Assembly (NCBI GenBank): GCA_025937115.1
Contig: JAICSB010000156.1
Span: 1-7,269 of the forward strand
Reading direction: 5' to 3'
DNA from: Pseudonocardiaceae bacterium
GTDB taxonomy: Bacteria; Actinomycetota; Actinomycetes; Mycobacteriales; Pseudonocardiaceae
DNA length: 7,269 nt
Part shown: positions 1 through 7,200 of the stretch, one piece after another
How the letters are laid out: every line of letters starts with the position of its first letter
Numbering within the stretch: the stretch's first letter is position 1
The notes under the pieces: model-generated
Told to the model about the DNA's origin: nothing
Database searches by the model: none
What the model saw: only the letters and a program-made list of their open reading frames with translations
Program-made: the position numbers and the translations under genes

Positions 1-2588
1 AGCGCTAGTTGCAACTGTTCGTCGCTGGCACCGGCTGCCACCGCGTGGACCAGGCTGTGCACCAGCGACCCGGTGACCGCGGGCAGCGCCCGGACGTCCT
101 CGCCGCCGTGCCGGGTGAGCAACCAGCGCAAAGGGCAGCTCGACACCAGCTCCACCAGCGACGGTGACACCCGGGCCGGCTCACCCGGCATCCGCAGCGG
201 GGCGTCAGTTGACAACGGTCCTAACCCGTACCAGACATCGGGGTGCGCGCCGGGTACCCCGGCATGCGCGAGCTGCGCCAAACCGGCCGCGGCGCTGCCC
301 CGCCGCACGGTGTCCTCGGCGGGATCACAGCACACTCGGCGCAGCTCCGCGACGAGCTCGGGGAGGATCAGCCCGCGTTCCCGAGGTTGGACCGGTCGCT
401 CGGGCGTCGATGCGTCGGTGCCCGCGAGCTCATCGAGAAACCGAGACGGCTGTTCGTCCTCTCCACGCACCGCGCTGACCAGCAACCTGTGCCGCGCTCG
501 GCTGGCGGCCACCAGCAGCAGCCGCCGTTCTTCAGCCAGCATCGGCGCGGTGCGCGAGACCGTGGTGGAGTCGACGCCCGCGGTGATGTCGACCAGATGT
601 TCCACGCCGAGCAGGGATCCGCGCAGCCGCAGGTCTGGCCAACTGCCCTCCTGCACCCCAGGAACCGCGACGAGTGACCACTCCCGGCCGGCTGCGGCAT
701 GCACGGTCGCCACGGTGACTGACTCGCCCTGTGGCGACCGCGCGGCTAGCGAGTCGCCGGGTATCTGCTGGTTAGTGAGGTAGTCGCAGAAGCCGAGCAG
801 GCCGGCCGGACCCCCGTCGGCGCCGGGTAGCCGATCGGCGTACCGCGCGGCGGCGTCGAACAGCGCGACCACTGCGTCAAGGTCCCGATCGGCCTGTGCA
901 CCAGCCGTGCCGCCGCGCGCCGCGATGGCTGCCCAACGCTGCGCGAATCCGCTGGCCTGCCACAGCTGCCACAGCACTTCCTCAGCGCTGTCCCCTCGCC
1001 GGGCCGCCGCAGCCGTGGCGGTGAGCAGGCTTGCGAGCCTCGCCGCCGGCGCCGCGGTGTGCTCGTCCAGCCCGTGGATGCCTGGCTCGCGGTCCGTGCG
1101 CAGCAGGTCGACCAGCAGTGCGCCGCTAGTCCGCACATCCCCGGCGACGAGCTCGCGGCGGCGCAGCTCCCGGCGCAGCCGGCGCAATGCCAGCGGGTCG
1201 GCTCCGCCCAGCGGGGAGGTCAGCAGCGCAGCTGCGGTTTCCTCGTCAAGAGCGCCTGGTTGTACCGCGCAGCGCAACACCGCCAGCATCGGTAGCACCG
1301 CGCCTTGACGGGCCACCGGCAGCTCCTCGCGCGGCGCCGCTACTGGCACGCCCGCCGCGAGCAACGCCCGGCGCAGTACCGGCAGCGCCCGCGCGGTCGA
1401 GCGCACCAGTACCGCCATGTCCGACCAGGGCACGCCGTCGAGCAGATGGGCGCGGCGAAGCTGATTGGCCACCCAGGACGCCTCGGTCGCGGCGGACCCG
1501 AAGACCCGAACGGCGACCTCCCCGCCGGCCTGCTGCCCCACCGGACCGAGCAGAGCGCCACGTGGGCCCGGCAACCGGCTGGCGAGCCGGGAGACGGCGG
1601 TCCGCACCGCCGGGGCCATCCGGTGATCGATGGACAGCCGGATGGCTGGGCGATTGCCGGTGGTGAGCAAGCCGGGGTCCGCGCCGCGGAAGGAGAAGAT
1701 CGTCTGGTCAGGATCGCCGAACAGCAGCAGCTCGTGGGCGCCCGCGCCGAGCCGATTCACCAACGCGGCCTGCAACGGATCGAGGTGTTGGGCATCGTCG
1801 ACGATCAGGTGACGCACCCGGTCGGCTTCCCTGCGCATCACCTCAGCATCGGTGTCGAGCACCAGCAACGCCGCGGATACCAGTTCAGCGGCGTCCAGGG
1901 CGGGCGCGGTCGCTTGCGGGGCGGCGGTACCCACCGACCCGCGTAACAGCATCACCTGCTCGTAGGTGCGGAAAAAGCGCCCGGCGGCCGCCCACTCGTG
2001 GCGCCCCGTGGTGCGGCCCAGCGCGATGAGGTCCTCCGGTGCGAGCCCGCGCTCCGCGGCGCGCATCAGCAGATCCCGCAGCTCAGTCGCGAAGGCCGGC
2101 AAACCCAACGCCGGTCGCAGCCGCGCCGGCCAGCCTCGGCCGCCAATCGCACGCTGACCCGCCAGCAACTCCCGGATCACCACGTCCTGATCGGGGCCGG
2201 ACAGCAACCGGGGCGGCGGCAGATCCTGCAGCTGCGCCTGCGTGCGCAGCACGGCGAAGGCGTAGGAGTGCACGGTGCGCACCAGCAGTTCCCGCACTGT
2301 CGGCGTCACCCCGTGCGCCACGAGACGCTCGACGATGCGATCCCGCAAGTCGCCGGCAGCCCGGCGGCTAGAGGTGAGGACCAGCACCCGCTCGGGATCC
2401 ACCCCGCGAAGCACCCGATCCGCCACGGTGTGCGCCACCAGGGTGGTCTTGCCGGTGCCCGGGCCGCCCAGCACCCGCAACGGACCACCAGCGTGTTCCA
2501 ACACGCCGCGCGCGTCCGGACCCCAGACGGCCGCCTGGGCCGCGGCGGTGACGGTGACGGAACGAACCAAGACGGGCACGGAGCGCAT
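1..2588 (-). CDS. adnA: AdnA-like ATP-dependent helicase-nuclease subunit (UvrD/Rep family), C-terminus beyond left edge
   Basis: This is the first 862 codons of a superfamily 1 helicase-nuclease, with no in-frame stop down to the left edge. Visible motifs in order: Walker A GGPGTGKTT (residues 41-49); motif II LIVDDAQHLD (about 261-270); motif III FGDPDQTIFSFRGA (290-303); motif IV SIDHRM (HR at 322-323); motif V HAAAGREW (630-637); motif VI from EERR (686) through SRARHR (696-701). From about residue 805 a RecB-type nuclease domain seems to begin (SSCPLRW with Cys818, then GSLVHSLVH with His844 and His848); its catalytic acidic and Lys residues would lie outside the window. AdnA pairs with AdnB to resect double-strand breaks in mycobacteria, and that subunit is about 1,050 residues (from memory), so roughly 80% is here. 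AdnA rather than AdnB is inferred from the adjacent ATL gene and gene order; adnB should follow beyond position 1. The ATG at 2588 has a GGAG 12 nt upstream, and no in-frame start was found in the roughly 50 nt before it. A generic UvrD/AddA-like helicase is the alternative. Confidence 0.85.
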   Translation of the reverse strand, partial: MRSVPVLVRSVTVTAAAQAAVWGPDARGVLEHAGGPLRVLGGPGTGKTTLVAHTVADRVLRGVDPERVLVLTSSRRAAGDLRDRIVERLVAHGVTPTVRELLVRTVHSYAFAVLRTQAQLQDLPPPRLLSGPDQDVVIRELLAGQRAIGGRGWPARLRPALGLPAFATELRDLLMRAAERGLAPEDLIALGRTTGRHEWAAAGRFFRTYEQVMLLRGSVGTAAPQATAPALDAAELVSAALLVLDTDAEVMRREADRVRHLIVDDAQHLDPLQAALVNRLGAGAHELLLFGDPDQTIFSFRGADPGLLTTGNRPAIRLSIDHRMAPAVRTAVSRLASRLPGPRGALLGPVGQQAGGEVAVRVFGSAATEASWVANQLRRAHLLDGVPWSDMAVLVRSTARALPVLRRALLAAGVPVAAPREELPVARQGAVLPMLAVLRCAVQPGALDEETAAALLTSPLGGADPLALRRLRRELRRRELVAGDVRTSGALLVDLLRTDREPGIHGLDEHTAAPAARLASLLTATAAAARRGDSAEEVLWQLWQASGFAQRWAAIAARGGTAGAQADRDLDAVVALFDAAARYADRLPGADGGPAGLLGFCDYLTNQQIPGDSLAARSPQGESVTVATVHAAAGREWSLVAVPGVQEGSWPDLRLRGSLLGVEHLVDITAGVDSTTVSRTAPMLAEERRLLLVAASRARHRLLVSAVRGEDEQPSRFLDELAGTDASTPERPVQPRERGLILPELVAELRRVCCDPAEDTVRRGSAAAGLAQLAHAGVPGAHPDVWYGLGPLSTDAPLRMPGEPARVSPSLVELVSSCPLRWLLTRHGGEDVRALPAVTGSLVHSLVHAVAAGASDEQLQLA

Positions 2589-2620
2589 GCAACCACGCCA
2601 CTCCGACAGTCCGCGGTGCG

Positions 2621-2625
2621 GGAGG
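2621..2625 (+). promoter_or_regulatory. Ribosome binding site of the ATL gene, decides its start
   Basis: GGAGG lies 9 nt before the ATG at 2635. A second in-frame ATG at 2626 directly abuts the GGAGG and so has no room for ribosome binding. The frame stays open far upstream, to about 2275, but that part overlaps the helicase gene on the other strand and has no homology-like content. The start at 2635 also gives the usual length for this family. Confidence 0.7.
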
Positions 2626-2634
2626 ATGCTGGCG

Positions 2635-2925
2635 ATGAACGTCGACGATGTGGAGCGGGTACGCGGCGTGGTAGCAGCCATCCCAGCGGGCTCGGTACTC
2701 GCGTACGGCGAGGTCGCCGCCCGCGCCGGGCTCCCGGGCCGCGCCCGCCTGGTGGGCCGGATCCTCGCCGAGGATGGCCACGACCTGCCCTGGCACCGGG
2801 TACTCCGCGCCGACGGAACCCCCGCGCCACATCTCGCCGCCAAGCAACTGGCACGCCTGCGCGACGAGGGTGTGCCAGCCGAAGGAGGGCGTGTCTCGAT
2901 GCGCCGCTACCGCACTCGGCACTGA
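2635..2925 (+). CDS. Alkyltransferase-like (ATL) protein, MGMT/Ogt DNA-binding domain family
   Basis: The 96-residue protein matches the C-terminal DNA-binding domain of O6-alkylguanine-DNA alkyltransferases. It has the helix-turn-helix segment AYGEVAARAGLPGRARLVGR (residues 23-42) and the active-site region LPWHRVLRADG (51-61). The acceptor Cys of the PCHR motif is Trp53, the hallmark of ATL proteins. These bind O6-alkylguanine lesions without removing the alkyl group and hand them to nucleotide excision repair (known for S. pombe Atl1 and bacterial homologues). Tyr24 and Arg38 sit where the family has its nucleotide-flipping Tyr and Arg finger. The length of about 100 residues is normal; there is no signal peptide or membrane segment, so it is cytoplasmic. 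It is divergent from the helicase-nuclease gene with 46 bp between start codons, so the promoter of each gene must overlap the other's 5' end or be very compact. The neighbourhood supports a DNA-repair role. Confidence 0.9.
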   Translation: MNVDDVERVRGVVAAIPAGSVLAYGEVAARAGLPGRARLVGRILAEDGHDLPWHRVLRADGTPAPHLAAKQLARLRDEGVPAEGGRVSMRRYRTRH

Positions 2926-2941
2926 CCAAGATCGCTGTTTC

Positions 2942-2979
2942 GGAAGAATCAGCCGCGCTCCACCGCGGCTACTTCTTCC
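2942..2979. terminator. Two-part hairpin between convergent genes, probable bidirectional terminator
   Basis: GGAAGAA (2942-2948) pairs perfectly with TTCTTCC (2973-2979). After a 2x2 internal mismatch, AGCCGCG (2951-2957) pairs perfectly with CGCGGCT (2964-2970) around a 6-nt loop. The total is 14 base pairs. It begins 17 nt after the ATL stop and lies between that gene and the convergent DHFR-like gene, where a shared terminator is expected. Neither side has a clear T-run, which is common for actinobacterial terminators. The rest of the 167-bp gap holds only GC-rich repeats of GGCCGGC near 3027-3041. Confidence 0.6.
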
Positions 2980-3092
2980 CATTTCGTGATCACTCGCGGT
3001 CGTTGCCGGGCTTTCGAGTGTCTGAGGCCGGCTCGGCCGGCTGAGGGGGCAAGCTGGCGTCGGCAGCGCGGGGTGACTCGGGGATGAAGCCC

Positions 3093-3653
3093 TCAGGATG
3101 CTGGGCGGTAGACCTGCAGCAAGACGCCGCTGGCGTAGCGCACCAGGTCGGTGAGCTCAAGCGTGATCTTGTCCCACTGGTCGGGGAAGATCGTCAGGCC
3201 GCCACCGATCATGACCGGGTAAACCATCAGCCTCAGCTCGTCGACCAGGCCGCAAGCCAACAGGGTGCGCACGAGTGTCGCGCTGCCAGCGACGAGGATC
3301 GGGCCACCGTCGCCCTTCTTCAGACTGGCTACGGCGGCGGGGACGTCACCGGTGACCGCTGTGGCGTTCCATCCAAGCTCACCAACCGTAGTCGTGACGA
3401 TTTGTTTAGGCATGGCGTTGATCTTGTCCGCAAACTCCCCCGTTCGTTGCGGCCATGCCGTCGAGAAGCCCTGGTAGGTGATCCGTCCGAGCAGCAGCGA
3501 CTCGGCTTCGAGGGTTTCCTGGAGTTTGTAGGCGTACAGCTCAGGGACGCCGTACGGCATGGTCCAGCCGGAGTGCGGGTGCGTCGGCTCACCGCCAGGT
3601 GCCTCGACGACGCCGTCGAGGGTGATGAACTCAGTAACGATCAAGGTGCGCAT
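3093..3653 (-). CDS. Dihydrofolate reductase family protein (RibD C-terminal domain)
   Basis: The complete 186-residue protein has the DHFR/RibD-C fold signature. The N-terminus is LIVTEFITLDGVVEAPGG (residues 4-21). The central LLLGRITYQGF (53-63) is a family hallmark. PILVAGSATLVRTLL (118-132) is the Gly/Ser-rich turn that contacts NADPH in this fold, and DELRLMVYPVMIGGGLTIFP (138-157) is the typical C-terminal strand with a Gly-rich turn. Proteins of this family are presumed NAD(P)H-dependent reductases. Most are uncharacterised, and stand-alone versions should not be assumed to act in folate or riboflavin synthesis. No membrane or export signal is seen. The ATG at 3653 has a strong GAGAGG 7 nt upstream. 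The gene is convergent with the ATL gene and divergent from narG, and appears to be monocistronic. The true substrate cannot be read from the sequence. Confidence 0.88.
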   Translation of the reverse strand: MRTLIVTEFITLDGVVEAPGGEPTHPHSGWTMPYGVPELYAYKLQETLEAESLLLGRITYQGFSTAWPQRTGEFADKINAMPKQIVTTTVGELGWNATAVTGDVPAAVASLKKGDGGPILVAGSATLVRTLLACGLVDELRLMVYPVMIGGGLTIFPDQWDKITLELTDLVRYASGVLLQVYRPAS

Positions 3654-3829
3654 GCAAAATCCTCTCTCTGCGTGTCAGATGTTGGACCCCGCGGCGGGGT
3701 AGAAATCATCGCTTGCACCTAGACTGATCGTAGTAACTGCTCGCCTGCTCGCGTTCTCAAGATCGTCAAAAGTGAGCGATGACCGCGCAGGATCGCACGG
3801 CCAGTACACAGCTCCGGTCCCCACATTCG

Positions 3830-3852
3830 CGCGATCGACTCGACGGATCGCG
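3830..3852. repeat. 7-bp perfect inverted repeat with 9-nt spacer
   Basis: CGCGATC (3830-3836) and GATCGCG (3846-3852) are perfectly complementary and are separated by GACTCGACG. The centre lies about 190 bp upstream of the DHFR-like gene and 380 bp upstream of narG. It could be an operator or the remnant of a terminator, but a repeat of this size can also arise by chance. Confidence 0.35.
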
Positions 3853-3870
3853 TCATTGCTGCCGCCAGCA

Positions 3871-4074
3871 TCAGTCAATTTGCGAGAGCCGATGATATCG
3901 TTGCGCTGTCCTCATAGCTGAGCATGTTACGATATGTAAATCATCCGGAAACTCTGGGATACAGATTGCTACCCACGCCTGTCTCAGTGTCGTAGACCGA
4001 GCGTGAATCCCCACAGCGTTGGCCACATCGTCCCAGGTAGCAGTGGTTCCTAGACGATGCTCGACTGAGTCCAA
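3871..4074 (-). pseudogene. Possible remnant of a small helix-turn-helix protein
   Basis: This 67-codon frame begins at TTG (4074) with no convincing ribosome binding site. The frame stays open a further 12 codons upstream to a TGA. Residues 10-34 (TTATWDDVANAVGIHARSTTL and on to RQAW) resemble the recognition-helix region common in actinobacterial DNA-binding proteins, where T/S-W-x-x-[IV]-[AG]-x-A-[LV]-G-[IV] is followed by a few residues and RQ-x-[WFY]. After Trp34 the translation no longer looks like a conserved protein. The lower GC, the weak start and the short length suggest a decayed fragment of a larger gene, not a working one. It could also be chance. Confidence 0.22.
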
Positions 4075-4141
4075 CTGTGAACGGCGTGTTACGTTGGCCG
4101 CACCGTCGTCTCAGCAACGATGTGAGCAGCAGCTGCCCATC

Positions 4142-4170
4142 TTGAAGGCCAAGAAACCACCGTCTAGGGT
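4142..4170 (+). promoter_or_regulatory. Candidate sigma-70-type promoter of narG
   Basis: TTGAAG (4142-4147) and TAGGGT (4165-4170) are separated by 17 bp. The -10 box fits the actinobacterial TANNNT consensus and the -35 keeps TTGA. This predicts transcription from about 4177 and a leader of about 40 nt before the GTG at 4219. The assignment is by consensus only. No clear FNR/Crp-type TTGAT-N4-ATCAA site was seen next to it. Confidence 0.4.
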
Positions 4171-4201
4171 AGGTGAGCTAGCCCCCCTGAATGATTACCC
4201 T
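4166..4201 (+). repeat. Inverted repeat spanning the narG -10 box and leader
   Basis: AGGGTA (4166-4171) is the exact reverse complement of TACCCT (4196-4201), with 24 nt between. It starts inside the proposed -10 box and ends 5 nt before the AGAGG ribosome binding site. It could be a regulator site or a leader hairpin near the ribosome binding site. At six base pairs it may be coincidence. Confidence 0.25.
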
Positions 4202-4205
4202 CAGA

Positions 4206-4210
4206 AGAGG
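4206..4210 (+). promoter_or_regulatory. Ribosome binding site of narG, supports the GTG start
   Basis: AGAGG lies 8 nt before the GTG at 4219. The next in-frame candidate, ATG at 4255, has no comparable purine-rich site at proper spacing. Both starts leave the conserved region intact, so the choice affects only 12 residues. Confidence 0.6.
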
Positions 4211-4218
4211 TGGCGTCC

Positions 4219-7200
4219 GTGCCCGATACCCGCGACGAAGGCTCGAGCGTTGGAATGGACACCGACTTCGCCGATTCGCTCCTGCGCATCGGCAGGTATT
4301 TCCAGCGCGGGGAACCTTCGGAGGATTTGCGCACGTTACATCAGATCGGTGGCCGGTCGGCTGACGTTTTCTACCGGGACCGCTGGGCCTACGATAAAGT
4401 GGTTCGCTCGACCCACGGGGTGAATTGCACCGGTTCCTGTTCGTGGAAGATCTACGTCAAGGACGGGATCATCACCTGGGAAGCGCAGCAGACCGACTAC
4501 CCATCGATCGGGCCGGACAAGCCCGAGTATGAACCCCGCGGCTGCCCGCGCGGTGCGTCGTTCTCCTGGTACACCTATTCACCGGCCCGGGTGCGTTACC
4601 CGTATGTGCGCGGAACGCTGCTGGAGCTGTACCGGGAGGCGAAGCAGCGGCTCAAGGATCCGGTGCTGGCCTGGGCCGACGTGGTCGACGACCCGGAGAA
4701 GTCGCGCCGGTACAAGGCGGCCCGCGGCATGGGCGGCTTCGTCCGCGCCGAGTGGTGGGAGGCCACCGAGATCGCCGCGGCCGCGCACGTGCACACGATC
4801 AAGCGCTACGGTCCCGACCGGGTCGCCGGATTCTCACCGATCCCGGCGATGTCGATGGTCAGTCATGCCGCCGGGGCCCGATTCATCTCGCTGATCGGCG
4901 GCGCGATGCTGTCGTTCTACGACTGGTACGCCGATCTTCCGGTGGCCTCGCCGCAGGTATTCGGCGACCAGACCGACGTACCCGAATCCGCCGACTGGTT
5001 CGACGCCAGCTACCTGATCATGTGGGGTTCCAACGTCCCAGTCACCCGTACCCCGGACGCGCATTACATGACCGAGGCCCGCTACCGGGGCCAGAAAGTG
5101 GTTGTCGTGTCGCCGGACTACAGCGACCACACGAAGTTCGCCGACGAGTGGTTGCCGGCGCGGCCCGGCACCGACGCCGCACTGGCCATGTCGATGGGTC
5201 ATGTGATCCTGAAAGAATTCTTCGTCGATCGCCAGACGGCCCGCTTTACCGACTACGTCAAACGCTTCACCGACTTACCATTTCTGGTCAGTCTCGACAA
5301 GCGAGGCGACGCGTACGTTCCCGGCAAGTTCCTCACTGCAACCGATCTGGGCGATACCAGCGAAGGTGCCGAATCCAAGACCGTGTTACTCGACGGAACC
5401 ACCGGGGAACCGGTAGTCCCGAACGGTTCGCTGGGTCACCGGTTTACCCGCTCTGGGGAAGGTCGGTGGAACCTCGACCTGCACAGCGTGGATCCGCTGC
5501 TGACGGTCCTCAACAGCGATCTCACCGCTGAGATTGATTTCCCCCGATTCGACACCGCGGAACCCGGGGTGCTGCGCCGCGGGGTGCCGACCCGGATCGT
5601 CGCCGGCAAACTGGTCACCACAGTGTTCGACCTGCTGCTGGCCCAGTACGGGGTGCACCGACCAGGCCTGCCAGGCAGCTGGCCCACCGGCTACGACGAC
5701 ACCGCGCAGCCGTACACCCCGGCTTGGCAGGAGGCGATCACCGGCGTGCCCGCGGCGGCGGCGGAGCGCATCGGCCGGGAGTTCGCCGATAACGCCGAGC
5801 GCTCCGGCGGCCGGTCGATGATCCTGATGGGCGCTGGCACCAACCACTGGTTTCACTCCGACCAGACCTACCGGTCGTTCCTGGCGCTGACGATGCTCAC
5901 CGGCTGCCAAGGGGTCAACGGGGGTGGCTGGGCGCACTACGTCGGCCAGGAGAAGTGCCGGCCGATCACCGGCTGGTCGACGCTGGCCTTCGGCCTGGAC
6001 TGGCAGCGCCCGCCGCGGCAGATGCAGGGCACGATCTACTGGTACCTAGCCACCGACCAGTGGCGTTACGACCCGTTCACCGCTGACGTGATGGCCTCCC
6101 CGCTGGCGAAAGGCCGCTTCGCGGGGCGCACCGCGGCGGACAACATCGCGCTGGCCACCCGGTTGGGTTGGATGCCCAGTTACCCGACGTTCAACCGCAA
6201 CCCGCTCGATCTGGCCGACGAGGCACAACGCCTGGGCAAGGACGCCGCTGAACATGTAGTCGACGGGCTGACCACCGGGCATCTGCGGTTCGCCTGCGAA
6301 GACCCGGACGCGCCAGAGAACTTTCCGCGGTGCCTGACGGTGTGGCGGGCCAACCTGCTCGGCTCCTCCGCCAAGGGCAACGAGTACTTCCTGCGCCATC
6401 TGCTGGGCACCGACTCCGCTCTGCGCGCCTCCGACCGGGACGGGGTGCACCCCGTCGAGGTCACCTGGCGCGACGAGGCCCCGGCCGGCAAGCTCGACCT
6501 GCTGATGTCGCTGGACTTCCGGATGACCAGCACCACGCTGTTCTCCGACATCGTGCTGCCCGCCGCCACCTGGTATGAGAAGCACGACCTGTCCAGCACG
6601 GACATGCACCCCTACGTGCACGCCTTCTCCCCGGCGATCTCCCCACAGTGGGAGACCAAAACCGACTTCGAGGCGTTTCACCGGCTCGCCCGGGGCTTCT
6701 CCTGGATGGCCGAGAAGCACCTCGGCGTACGCCGCGACATCGTGGCCGTCCCCCTGCAGCACGATACCGCCGACGCCACCGCCCAACCCGGTGGCCGGGT
6801 GCTGGACTGGAAAGCCGGTGAGTGCGAGCCGATACCCGGCAAGACCATGCCCCGGATCGTCGTGGTGGAACGTGACTACCCGGCGATCGGCGAGAAGATG
6901 GCCGCACTCGGTCCGATGGTCGAGCGAGTCGGCCTGACCACCAAGGGCGTCACCACCCACCCGGACGCCGAGGTCGCCTACCTCACGGCGGTCAACGGCG
7001 CGGTCGTCTCCGGGCGCGCAGCCGGGCGGCCGTCGCTGGCGAAGGACACCCACGCCTGCGAGGCCGTCCTGGTGCTGTCGGGCACCACGAACGGACGGCT
7101 GGCCACCGAGGGCTTCCGCGCCCTCGAGCGGCGCACCGGCACCAAGCTCACCGACCTCGCCGCGGAGAACGAGGGAAAGCGGATCACCTTCGCCGACACC

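Larger units (their letters stand above)
3654..4218. other. 565-bp spacer of lower GC between the DHFR-like gene and narG, no convincing intact gene
   Basis: This stretch is visibly richer in A and T than its surroundings and lacks the G/C third-position bias of real genes nearby. It must hold the promoters of both flanking genes. On the minus strand a TACGAT at 3732-3727 could be a -10 box for the DHFR-like gene, but no good -35 is seen. Two 67-codon minus-strand frames with TTG starts (3675-3878 and 3871-4074) overlap by 8 nt; only the upstream one has recognisable character and is listed separately. The other (3675-3878) has at most a faint, unreliable likeness to small actinobacterial DUF397 proteins around its DPARSSLTF segment. 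No tRNA, transposase or CRISPR-like repeat was seen. Confidence 0.6.

Noticed and set aside
73..783. 236-codon plus-strand frame at the left end, Ser/Arg/Thr-rich
   Set aside because: It lies opposite conserved helicase motifs V and VI and the start of the nuclease domain on the minus strand, so it is a shadow frame.
2275..2634. N-terminal extension of the ATL protein to an upstream ATG at 2275
   Set aside because: The extension would overlap the Walker A region of the helicase gene on the other strand and has no conserved character. GGAGG before 2635 and the normal family length support the short form.
3027..3041. GGCCGGC tandem/inverted repeat
   Set aside because: The repeated GGCCGGC is almost self-complementary and the possible loop is very small. 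It is simple GC-rich sequence, and the hairpin at 2942-2979 is the better terminator candidate.
1998..3044. Long plus-strand frame of 348 codons, mostly opposite the AdnA-like gene
   Set aside because: Its translation is Arg/Gly/Gln/His-rich with no recognisable domain, and it crosses the start regions of two well-supported genes. It is a shadow of GC-rich codon bias.
4019..4423. Plus-strand frame of 134 codons overlapping the start of narG
   Set aside because: It overlaps about 200 nt of narG in another frame, has no ribosome binding site or domain, and crosses the proposed narG promoter.
4752..5531. 259-codon plus-strand frame within narG
   Set aside because: It is an Arg-rich out-of-frame reading of narG. 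I followed the narG frame codon by codon through this part and found it intact, so there is no frameshift to explain.
6046..7053. 335-codon minus-strand frame opposite narG
   Set aside because: The opposite strand is unmistakable NarG throughout. The antisense translation is a Gly/Val/Gln/His-rich composition without motifs.
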